Below are positions 19,714-26,795 of a stretch of DNA of 47,533 nt, one piece after another (position 1 is the first letter of the stretch; every line of letters begins with the position of its first letter). Location of the stretch: assembly GCF_031119335.1 (NCBI RefSeq), contig NZ_JAVHXT010000006.1, positions 216,378-263,910 on the forward strand, written 5' to 3'. The notes under the pieces are model-generated. The model was given only the letters and a program-made list of their open reading frames with translations. It ran no database searches and was not told the DNA's origin. A program made the translations under genes and the position numbers. This DNA comes from Pedobacter sp. (lineage in GTDB: Bacteria > Bacteroidota > Bacteroidia > Sphingobacteriales > Sphingobacteriaceae).

Positions 19714-19842
19714 ATTATTTTCAATATTAAATGATTAGCAATTACGTTCTGTCTGACATGAAATTGCGCCATTGCATGTACAAATTACTTTGAACCCAGT
19801 GAGCATCATCGATCTCACCCTGTGGTTGTGCAAGCAACCTTG
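19714..19842 (-). ncRNA. Putative guide RNA unit 4
   Basis: The scaffold is 19842-19771, ending ATGCAAT on the minus strand. The following variable part begins GGCGCAATTTCATGTCAGAC. About five scaffold differences separate it from unit 1. The unit length is 129 bp. Confidence 0.65.
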
Positions 19843-19970
19843 TAATTTTTCAACTTATAATCATTATCTGCTGTAAAATATCTTACGCAAAGTCCGCCAT
19901 TGCATGTACAAATTACTTTGAACCCAGTGAGCATCATTGATCTCACCCTACGATTGTGCAAGCAACCTCT
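19843..19970 (-). ncRNA. Putative guide RNA unit 3
   Basis: The scaffold is 19970-19899, ending ATGCAAT. The variable part begins GGCGGACTTTGCGTAAGATA and is the most distinct of the four. About three scaffold differences separate it from unit 1; the first hairpin closes as GGTTG/CAATC, keeping its pairing through a G-U. Confidence 0.65.
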
Positions 19971-20098
19971 ATTTTTTTCTATATCTACTTTTTAGGTATC
20001 ACATTCTGTTTGACGCGAAATTCGCCGTTGCATGTACCAATTACTCTGGCTCCAGTGAGCATCAACGATCTCACCCTGCGGTTGTGCAAGCAACCTCT
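19971..20098 (-). ncRNA. Putative guide RNA unit 2
   Basis: The scaffold is 20098-20027, ending ATGCAAC. The variable part begins GGCGAATTTCGCGTCAAACA. About seven scaffold differences from unit 1, clustered in the hairpin-2 loop (ATCGTTGAT) and in GGAGCCAGAG. Confidence 0.65.
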
Positions 20099-20226
20099 GT
20101 TATTTTCTATATTAAATGATTACTAACCACGTTCTGTCTGACATGAAGATCGCCGTTGCATGTACAAATTACTTTGAACCCAGTGAGCATCATTGATCTC
20201 ACCCTGCGGTTGTGCAAGCAACCTCT
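20099..20226 (-). ncRNA. Putative guide RNA unit 1, nearest the effector gene
   Basis: The scaffold is 20226-20155: AGAGGTTGCTTGCACAACC forms hairpin 1 (GGTTG/CAACC) and GTGAGATCAATGATGCTCAC forms hairpin 2. After CTGGGTTCAAAGTAATTTG it ends GTACATGCAAC. GGTTGC at the 5' end can also pair with GCAAC at the 3' end, closing the scaffold. The putative guide begins GGCGATCTTCATGTCAGACA. The unit starts 7 bp after the effector stop codon. Confidence 0.7.
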
Positions 20227-20233
20227 GTAAATA

Positions 20234-21331
20234 TCATTCTACAATTACCTGTATCCCTGCTCTTTCAGCTTTGTAGTTAATTTTTTCTTTTAAGCTATAG
20301 TAACTCCAGTTCTGTAATAAAAAGGCGTCTTCTTTGGCAATTTCCTCCTTCTCTTGCTGATTAACCAATAGCAATGTGGCTGCTTGGTGTTTAACACAAA
20401 AGTTAATGAGCATTCTACTGTACACATGTAATTTCTGCTCCACATAGCGTTTTTCTAAGTGTCGGTAATCATCCAAGCTTTTCATCTTTCTCTTGCGCCC
20501 ATGCCCACCACGATTAAAAGCTGCACCTTTTTGTATCCTATGGATAGCTGCCTGAATGGCCAACCTGCGATGTAAAAATTCTTCTTTGTTGCCGATGGCA
20601 TGCTCGTGTTTTCCAATTTTTACTGTAATGGGATGTTCAATAGACAAAGTTGCTTCGGCAATTACGGCAGGGTCTAAAACATGTTGCTCCTTTTCAATAT
20701 GTATAGACGCCAATAAAAACACCTTACCCTCTACTAGCTGCAAGTGGCTCACACGAAGTTTTAAGGATCCTGTCCTTATGCGTTCTAGCATGTTTTTTTT
20801 ATCCGATTTATCCCTACCTAAATAAGTTCTGAAGGGAATTTGGAATAGTTTAAAGCAATAGTTCCTACCGTCTGGAGTTAGCGTAAACTTGGAAATTACA
20901 TCTGCTCCAAATGGCATGGGAATATGCTTTTTATAGTTCCTAAGCGACTTCTCCCCTTTCCAGTAGGCTGCTTTTTCTTTATTAAAGTAAGACAACAATC
21001 CGTGATTTAAATTACCTAGAATATTCATCGGCATTTGACCCTTGAAATGTCTAGAAAGTACATGATAAGTGGTGCTTTCCCGAGACAATTGGAGTATCCC
21101 ATTTTCATCTTTCTTTTGATTGGTTAGCTTTAGCTTGATGTCTTCTGTGAGGTAGAAAAAATCTTTTACCTGTTCTTGCACAAACTGATGGCTAACAATC
21201 ATATTGGCAGCCTTAAAGCAGATGTTTTGCCACTGATACAGTTGAGCTTTGGCCTGCTTAACAAATTCAGCATCCTCACTATCTATGAGGAGCTGAATTT
21301 TACGAGTAATTGTGATGGTTTTAGTTTCCAT
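20234..21331 (-). CDS. Nuclease-dead TnpB/Cas12f-like RNA-guided effector
   Basis: 365 residues. The region GGHGRKRKMKSLDDYRHLEKRYVEQKLHVYSRMLINFCVKHQ (275-316) and NWSYYSLKEKINYKAERAGI (341-360) match the RuvC-proximal part of TnpB/Cas12f proteins. The catalytic positions look lost. At RuvC-I, where IDLG is expected, it reads SIEHPI (E232 for D). At RuvC-II the glutamate is replaced in LLLVNQQE (N324/Q325). The chain stops at residue 365, before the zinc finger and RuvC-III. It should therefore bind guide RNA and DNA without cutting. No TnpA transposase lies nearby. A sigma-like gene precedes it by 441 bp and the guide array follows 7 bp after its stop. A role in RNA-guided transcription control is inferred from family and context. 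Confidence 0.75.
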   Translation of the reverse strand: METKTITITRKIQLLIDSEDAEFVKQAKAQLYQWQNICFKAANMIVSHQFVQEQVKDFFYLTEDIKLKLTNQKKDENGILQLSRESTTYHVLSRHFKGQMPMNILGNLNHGLLSYFNKEKAAYWKGEKSLRNYKKHIPMPFGADVISKFTLTPDGRNYCFKLFQIPFRTYLGRDKSDKKNMLERIRTGSLKLRVSHLQLVEGKVFLLASIHIEKEQHVLDPAVIAEATLSIEHPITVKIGKHEHAIGNKEEFLHRRLAIQAAIHRIQKGAAFNRGGHGRKRKMKSLDDYRHLEKRYVEQKLHVYSRMLINFCVKHQAATLLLVNQQEKEEIAKEDAFLLQNWSYYSLKEKINYKAERAGIQVIVE

Positions 21332-21772
21332 AAGTATATGTTTTACTTTTTTAAATTCTCTTCGGCTGGTCGGGCCTTCTTTTTTTTAATGTGAGGTTGA
21401 TATTTTCAATTGTATTAAAGAATGCTCCGCAGTTCCATTGATGAAAAGAAGCAAACCTGAAGCTTTAGCGAAAGCATACTTACAGATAAAATATAATAGA
21501 CTAATTAGGTATAAATCTAGGCTGCTTTGCCTAGCTAGTTACGGCTAGCTTAGGTCAATAAGTCGGTGTAAGTTTCGCCCTTTGCTTTTATGTTTCTACT
21601 AAGGCTAATGCATCTCTACCGCAAAGGCCAAGGTCGATTAAACGGGTATTAATGATTTTGCCGAGGCTCGAAATGATGCCTATCTTAAAAATCCACAATT
21701 AACCAAATCCACAATTAACCGATTAACCAAATTATCAAATCCACCTGCTCATCAAACCAACCAAAAAACCCC
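21332..21772. other. Gene-free interval between sigma and effector genes
   Basis: 441 bp without a coding region. It contains a hairpin at 21530-21554 (CCTAGCTAG / CTAGCTTAGG) and, at 21698-21744, short repeats of CCACAATTAACC and GATTAACC. It probably contains the effector promoter. No copy of the guide scaffold is visible here. Confidence 0.45.
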
Positions 21773-22564
21773 TTAACTTTTAACTTTCCTAATCTTCGTC
21801 ATTGCATTTACAAAAGCCTTTTGGATATACCCTTGGTTTAGGTTCAGTTCTCTGGCTATTTCTTCGAAACTGTATTGCAGTTCATAACGCATGTGTAAAA
21901 TAGCCGACTGCTCCTCGCAAACATCGCCCTCAAACTTAAAGGTACCGGCTTGTCCCACTGCTTCCAATTTTTGCGTATCAGTAATAATTGCCCTTAGGCA
22001 AGCCAACGTTTTCTCCACCTTTTTGGCCACCTGATAATCGGAGATCCCTCCAACATGCCAGGCAATACGACCATAGTCGAAACTATATTTGATGCACAAA
22101 CGGACAAACAGTTGCTGATCTGGATTAAGGTTGGGGATCACGCTTTCTACCCGTGCCCATTGTGCTTTGAGTGCTTCTTCTGGTTCTCGCTCGTAAAGCA
22201 TTTCTTCTTCGCTTTCCAGCCTCGGGTCAAATCCAGCCATCCAATCTTGGTAATTTTCTATTTCATCGAGCCGCAGCATATTGCGCTGAAACTGATGGTT
22301 GCCCGTGCTATAAAATGCCCTGCAACCTGCTGCTGTTAGTTTTTTCAATAGTTGCTCTATCTCTTCTGTGGAAGCCATCTGCTGCCTTAAAAGCCAAAGC
22401 CTCAAAAAAGCCTCATTCACTATACAGCCTGCATTTACCTCATCTTTAATGTATTTCAAGCCCCAATAATAATACCTATGGTACCATAGCTTGTAGAAGA
22501 ATTCCAGTCCTTGCTCATTTCCCTCTCGAAATTTATTAAAGTGGAGGGCGTAATTTGTTTTCAT
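21773..22564 (-). CDS. ECF-like sigma factor
   Basis: 263 residues. Region 2 is about 5-60 (FNKFREGNEQGLEFFYKLWY, then IVNEAFLRLW), typical of Bacteroidota ECF sigma factors. The C-terminal HTH is about 217-262 (SAILHMRYELQYSFEEIARELNLNQGYIQKAF). A second region-4-like stretch lies at about 151-194 (LFVRLCIKYSFDYGRIAWHV, then GISDYQVAKKVEKTLACLR). It is longer than the usual 160-200 residues because of this and the acidic linker (PRLESEEEMLYEREPEEAL). No anti-sigma gene or SusCD pair is adjacent. It is encoded upstream of, and co-oriented with, the dead effector, so it may be recruited by that protein to guide-chosen promoters; this is inference. Confidence 0.8.
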   Translation of the reverse strand: MKTNYALHFNKFREGNEQGLEFFYKLWYHRYYYWGLKYIKDEVNAGCIVNEAFLRLWLLRQQMASTEEIEQLLKKLTAAGCRAFYSTGNHQFQRNMLRLDEIENYQDWMAGFDPRLESEEEMLYEREPEEALKAQWARVESVIPNLNPDQQLFVRLCIKYSFDYGRIAWHVGGISDYQVAKKVEKTLACLRAIITDTQKLEAVGQAGTFKFEGDVCEEQSAILHMRYELQYSFEEIARELNLNQGYIQKAFVNAMTKIRKVKS

Positions 22565-23114
22565 AGTCTTAGTTAGTTAGTTCAATTGTTCATTGGTTCA
22601 TCGAGCAGTCGATTATTGTGATTTGGTATTTGATTATTGGAATTTGGTAATTTGTTCCTTGCCCCTACCTAGACATTCCTTCTCCCTTGAGGCATTTAGC
22701 CTTATTTTTTCCGAAGCCCAACCCCTCGCCGTCATTGCGAGGGAGTGTAACGACCGCGGCAATCTCCAAGTTAATTAGCACTGCCCCACCATACCCGAAC
22801 TCTCTCCCTTTAGGGGGAGATGCCGAAGGCAGAGGGGGTTACACCGGGCTCTTAGGCTTCAAAGGGTAAAGCCTATCAAAAAGATAAAACGATACAGGTT
22901 TGGATGTTCGGAAAGAAAGGCCAAACAAATGACCTCGTTGCCCATTGCAACGATTAGCTAAAGATAATACCGATGTCGTTACTCTTCCCATTTACTTGTA
23001 TTGAAGTTGCAAGATTTTACTAAAATCTATTTAACTATACCGAATATAGAAACTAAAAATTTTGTATGCAAATAATCCCACAAACAAATTGTGTATTTTT
23101 TATCTATTTGTTAT
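22565..23114. other. Gene-free interval with interspersed repeats
   Basis: Contains TTAGTTAGTTAGTT and TTCATTGGTTCAT simple repeats (22570-22600), a GTCATTGCGAGGGA...GCGGCAATCTCC element (22731-22767) and a CTCTCCCTTTAGGGGGAGATG hairpin element (22801-22840). No credible gene. It separates the RNA-guided locus from the XRE/OLD island. Confidence 0.5.
22801..22840. repeat. CTCTCCC...GGGAGATGCC interspersed hairpin element
   Basis: CTCCC-TTTAG-GGGGAG, then ATGCCGAAGGCA and GAGGGGG. Same family as 29773-29815 and 34772-34812. Confidence 0.6.
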
Positions 23115-23339
23115 GTGGAAGAACTCAAAAAAGAAGAAATACTTAAATCATTCGGCACTCATCTAAAAAACATTAGAAATGAGAAAAAGATCAGTTTACG
23201 TATCCTTGAGCAACTTTCAAATGTAGATTACAGCCAAATTCATAGAATTGAAAAGGGCGAGACTGCACCCTCTCTAATTACTTTACTTTCTTTAGCAAAA
23301 GGATTGGGGATTGACCCAAAAGTACTGTTGGATTTTTAA
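23115..23339 (+). CDS. XRE-family DNA-binding regulator
   Basis: A 74-residue Cro/CI-type HTH from the GTG at 23115 (EELKKEEILKSFGTHLKNIR). The HTH covers about residues 12-66: the recognition region is ISLRILEQLSNVDYSQIHRIEKG, and APSLITLLSLAKGLGI follows. An earlier GTG at 23091 would add eight hydrophobic residues and is less likely. It binds DNA as a dimer and probably represses its own transcription. The neighbouring membrane protein starts 18 bp after it and is likely co-transcribed. A small XRE gene next to an OLD-type gene is a common arrangement in accessory or defence islands. Confidence 0.85.
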   Translation: MEELKKEEILKSFGTHLKNIRNEKKISLRILEQLSNVDYSQIHRIEKGETAPSLITLLSLAKGLGIDPKVLLDF

Positions 23340-23357
23340 AGCAAGAAAAAAGCTTTT

Positions 23358-23870
23358 ATGCAAGAAAAAAATCTAACCTATTTGAGACTTTTTGTAGTGC
23401 TGCTGCCCTTGCTATTATTTTTGATATCGCTTACTCAGGTCGCTTTTACTAACGAAGGCACAGATGAGATCGCAGTAAATCAATCTTATCTTGTATTATT
23501 AGGCGGACCCTTTATTATTTTAGGTGGGGCTACATTCGAATGGTTAACATGGATGGCTAACCCTTTAGCTCTTTGTGCTATAATCCTGTTCTTAACAACC
23601 ACCAGAGCAAAAAAATTATCTAGTCCAACCTTTATACCAAACGACTGGATCTTCATCTTATCCATCGGTGCTACTGTAACTGCGTGGCAATTCAGTCTTT
23701 GGAAAGAAGTAATGAAATCAGAAAGTGGAAGCATGGGCGACATTTTAAGCTTAAATGCGGGCTATTGGCTTTGGGCTATTAGCATCTTGTTACTAGCTTT
23801 AGGTATTATTGTATATTTTATTTTCTTGAGAAAGTTTTTAGCAAACAAGGCCAAAACTCTTAAAGATTGA
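23358..23870 (+). CDS. Multi-span membrane protein, unknown
   Basis: 170 residues with about four or five hydrophobic helices (about residues 9-30, 45-60, 66-82, 95-113 and 131-157) and a basic C-terminus, FLRKFLANKAKTLKD. No catalytic motif is visible and no family is recognised. It lies 18 bp downstream of the XRE regulator on the same strand and converges on the OLD-like gene. It could be an effector membrane protein controlled by the regulator, but nothing in the sequence shows this. Confidence 0.7.
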   Translation: MQEKNLTYLRLFVVLLPLLLFLISLTQVAFTNEGTDEIAVNQSYLVLLGGPFIILGGATFEWLTWMANPLALCAIILFLTTTRAKKLSSPTFIPNDWIFILSIGATVTAWQFSLWKEVMKSESGSMGDILSLNAGYWLWAISILLLALGIIVYFIFLRKFLANKAKTLKD

Positions 23871-23919
23871 CAATTATTGTTATCGCTTTTTTACTATCAT
23901 AGAGTTAAATATAGCATCA

Positions 23920-25908
23920 TCAAGTTGTTGGTGGTTCAAAGTAATTTTTAATTTCCTTCAAATAATTTTGAAATTCGAGAGGCAACTCTGAGTAATTTTT
24001 ATTCTTTAAAATCGTGTCACAGTTAAAGTTGCTTTTAATTTTCTTTATGTCTTTTCCTGGGAATAATTTGAGCAAACTACTTCGTGCTTCTTTTATCATT
24101 TCAGCTTCTTTATTAAGAAACAGCTTTCTTTCATCTTCCTCTTTGCACAATTTTAAGGCATTCTGTATACTACTTTTCACAGTTTGATTGAAAGCGTCCG
24201 TTATCTTAATATTTACTTCATAGTCTTTTAGTTTATCTTCTGTATAATAACTATCCGTCAGAACTGCAAAATTTTCAATTTCATTAACTGGTAAAAATTT
24301 GACAACATATTGCTTGAATTTTTTATAGTTGCTATTTTCTATTTTTCGAGTTTCTAAAAAAGTTACTTGTTTTGTTGTAAAGCCATCTCTATCTAATTGC
24401 CTAAAAATTTGCGGTTTATATGTATTGTCTTCTTTTATCAAATGTAGTAATGCAGCCTCCACTTCTGTGTTTGTACATCCTTTAGATGATATAACCTTGA
24501 AATCCGTTCTACCAATACCAAGTTTATCAAACAATAAGTTTTCCCACAAACTTATTGACGTAGAATCCTCGCAAATGAATACCTTTTTAGGAAATAGATT
24601 TTTTAGATCCTTACTGATGTTATCAACTTTCGTTTTTAAGTCAGTATTTTCTTGCTGTTGAGAGGCAATGAGGTTTTTTAATTCTTCAAGTTGATTATTT
24701 GAAATATGCCTAACCCCTACAATTTCTGCCATAGATTCTCCAATCATTTTCGAAATTTTTTGTGCATTAATACCCCATATATCACGCTCTAACATCTTTT
24801 TGTTCTCAGAACTTGAATTTGTCAGATCCTTAAAAAGCCCTTCGTAATATTCATTAATGGGAATAACTTTCGAATTATACCTATCTGATTTCGTTGACTT
24901 ATCTTTTTCATAATTCACTCTAAAAACCGTTGTAGAATCATTTGCCTCAGATAGAGCAAAGGCAGGAGAATGCGTAGTAAGAAAAATTTGAGCAACTTTC
25001 CTAAAAGTTGATTGGAAAATATCAGCCAATTCAAATTGTCTTTTGAACTCAAATGCAATTTCTGGCTCTTCAAATCCCCACACATAAAAATGCTTTTTAT
25101 CATTTTTGGAGATAAACCAAAGTAAAAATGAAAAAAACTGCATTTGAATCCCATCTCCCCTATTTCTTAAACTTACTTTTTGAATTTCTTCTTTACCCTT
25201 TCCTCGTTTCTTTATCTTAATTTTTTCACTCGTTTCAAAGGCTAAGGATTCAAGCAATGTGCTAAAATTTACATTTGCTTCAATATCAATATTCATTAAC
25301 TCTTTAACACTAGTTGTTAGCTCTTTCAATTGACTATCAATACCAGATTCCATTTTAACAAAAGCATCTTTTAAATCTTGAGATTTAAATCTTTTGTCAG
25401 TAGAATTTGCTATTTCCTCTATTAATCTTTGAATTGATTCTCTGAATTTTAAATCCCTAATTGCAGGAATATAAACGAATCGAATTTTTTCACTTATAAC
25501 ACCATTAGCTCTACTAAAAGATTTACTATCTGGCTTTAACTCATCTCCATCTTTGCCATAAAATTTAGTCTCTTGTCCACCGTCAATGCGAAAAATTTTC
25601 TTTGCAGAAAACCCTTCATTTATTCCTTCCGTGTCGCCATAATTTCCTTTTGCAATTTTTAATTCAATTTCTATGTTTCTTTCACCTCTGACATTATTAT
25701 CTCTAAACCACTTATTAAAATCAGTTTCAGGATTGTACCTAATATTTAATTCTGATTGTCCTGTAAAAAATAAATTTAATGATTTTAAGATATTTGATTT
25801 TCCACTGTCATTACTGCCAGAAAAAATGTTTAGCCCTAACGATTCAAAAGTCTCGTTAGGTCCAACAGACCTAAATTTTGAAATTCTTACTGATTCAATG
25901 TATCTCAT
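23920..25908 (-). CDS. OLD-family ATPase/TOPRIM nuclease-like protein
   Basis: 662 residues. An ABC-type ATPase occupies about 1-330: Walker A GSNDSGKSN (31-39), signature-like SLRNRGDGIQMQ (246-257), Walker B FYVWGFEEPE (274-283) and H-loop TTHSP (311-315). After a coiled linker (about 405-435) comes a TOPRIM-like region with E447 (VFICEDST) and D505/D507 (QLDRDG), as expected for an OLD endonuclease. OLD proteins are nucleases used in phage defence or phage competition. No UvrD helicase (Gabija partner) or reverse transcriptase is adjacent, so it looks like a single-gene OLD. The coding sequence seems more A/T- and Lys-rich than its neighbours, consistent with transfer. Confidence 0.82.
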   Translation of the reverse strand: MRYIESVRISKFRSVGPNETFESLGLNIFSGSNDSGKSNILKSLNLFFTGQSELNIRYNPETDFNKWFRDNNVRGERNIEIELKIAKGNYGDTEGINEGFSAKKIFRIDGGQETKFYGKDGDELKPDSKSFSRANGVISEKIRFVYIPAIRDLKFRESIQRLIEEIANSTDKRFKSQDLKDAFVKMESGIDSQLKELTTSVKELMNIDIEANVNFSTLLESLAFETSEKIKIKKRGKGKEEIQKVSLRNRGDGIQMQFFSFLLWFISKNDKKHFYVWGFEEPEIAFEFKRQFELADIFQSTFRKVAQIFLTTHSPAFALSEANDSTTVFRVNYEKDKSTKSDRYNSKVIPINEYYEGLFKDLTNSSSENKKMLERDIWGINAQKISKMIGESMAEIVGVRHISNNQLEELKNLIASQQQENTDLKTKVDNISKDLKNLFPKKVFICEDSTSISLWENLLFDKLGIGRTDFKVISSKGCTNTEVEAALLHLIKEDNTYKPQIFRQLDRDGFTTKQVTFLETRKIENSNYKKFKQYVVKFLPVNEIENFAVLTDSYYTEDKLKDYEVNIKITDAFNQTVKSSIQNALKLCKEEDERKLFLNKEAEMIKEARSSLLKLFPGKDIKKIKSNFNCDTILKNKNYSELPLEFQNYLKEIKNYFEPPTT

Positions 25909-26450
25909 AATTGTTTAGTAGAGTCTATTACGTTTAGCGATAATTGTTTATATGCGCTATAAATTGAATATAAATCCAAATATGGTCTGCTTTGCGAAAC
26001 TTTAATGTAAAAATACTTGAATTTAAACAGAGAAGATCGAGCTTGAGATATTTAGATAAGGCAATATAAATGAAGGGTTTGAGATTTGCAAATTGTTTAG
26101 GTTCTAGTTGTTTGGTATGTTGGATGCATATACTAATGCTTTAAGATCTTTTTCATTCTATTATTCTCGCTTAGGTAATGATATTTTCTAGTGTTTCTTC
26201 GGTTAGTGTTCGAGGCTTGTTCGTACCCGATTCGGCAAAAAGGCCTTTTTCCCGAACAAGCACCGAAGCAGGTACGAACACAAGCCTTAGACATATACTA
26301 AAAAGCTTCGTGGTTTAGCTAGGTTTCGAGTAGGTTAAAGGTAGGGTTCAAGTAGGGATAGAGTACTGTGAGTGTACTATATTATGCTTGCATAACAATA
26401 TAGAAAATTAAGAGCGGGGCATTAAGCTTGAATGATCAAAGAGTCACTTA
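25909..26450. other. Gene-free interval with a long hairpin
   Basis: Apart from the inverted repeat at 26213-26287, only AT-rich sequence is seen. The promoter of the minus-strand OLD-like gene should lie near its 25909 end. Confidence 0.45.
26213..26287. repeat. Nested inverted repeat
   Basis: Outer arms AGGCTTGTTCGTACC (26213-26227) and GGTACGAACACAAGCCT (26271-26287) pair, apart from a 2-nt insertion. Inside is a near-perfect 26-bp palindrome (26231-26256, centre AAAAAGGCCTTTTT). No ORF is present. It may be a small mobile-element remnant. Confidence 0.6.
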
Positions 26451-26480
26451 AAACAAAAAACCCCGAATTTACTTCGGGGT
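26451..26480 (-). terminator. Terminator of tRNA-Phe
   Basis: Minus-strand stem ACCCCGAA/TTCGGGGT (26473-26480 with 26460-26467), followed by TTTTTTG. It begins 10 bp past the tRNA 3' end. Confidence 0.85.
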
Positions 26481-26489
26481 CTGTGGAAG

Positions 26490-26562
26490 TGGTGCCTGCT
26501 GGGATCGAACCAGCGACACAAGGATTTTCAGTCCTTTGCTCTACCTACTGAGCTAAGGCACC
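26490..26562 (-). tRNA. tRNA-Phe (anticodon GAA)
   Basis: 73 nt with the discriminator A and no encoded CCA. Acceptor stem GGTGCCT/AGGCACC, D-arm GCTCAGTAGGTAGAGC, anticodon loop CTGAAAA with GAA at 26527-26529, T-arm CTGGTTCGATCCCAG. Confidence 0.95.
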
Positions 26563-26795
26563 TCCCGTTTGGGAATGCAAATGTAGTTTCTTTTTTTGAA
26601 AGGCAAAATTATTTTTGAAAAATATTTCTAAAATAGAAGCAGAAACCAATTTTGACGCTATAAATCAACGCATTAATTTTTCATCAAAACATAAACTAAT
26701 TCATAACCGTTCTAAATTCAATAAATTATGCAAGCATAATAAATGTTTTAAAACGAAATATTTTAACTTCGTTGTACCATTACGCTAGATTAATT

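Larger units (their letters stand above)
19660..20226 (-). repeat. Tandem array of four guide-RNA-like units plus a degenerate end
   Basis: The anchor GGTTGCTTG(C/T)ACA recurs with periods of 128, 128, 128 and 129 bp. Each full unit has a conserved 72-nt scaffold (roughly 90-96% identical by eye) followed by a 56-57-nt variable part. The variable parts share the initial GGCG and an AT-rich 3' end (ATATAGAAAATAAC-like). It is not a canonical CRISPR array, because the repeats are too long and the variable parts are partly related. Position, strand and structure suit TnpB/Cas12f guide RNAs belonging to the gene at 20234-21331. Confidence 0.7.

Noticed and set aside
19551..19772. 73-residue minus-strand reading frame starting at the ATG formed in guide unit 4 (ATGCAATGGCG)
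   Set aside because: It overlaps the guide array, has no recognisable family, and the equivalent ATG in unit 3 meets a stop after five codons. The structured repeats explain the sequence better.
19660..20226. Ordinary CRISPR array
   Set aside because: Repeats of 72 nt with a 128-bp period are too long, the variable parts are partly homologous, and no cas1/cas2 genes are present.
20234..21331. Active IS605-type transposon with TnpB
   Set aside because: No TnpA, no zinc finger, no RuvC-III, altered RuvC-I and II, and several tandem RNA units instead of a single transposon end.
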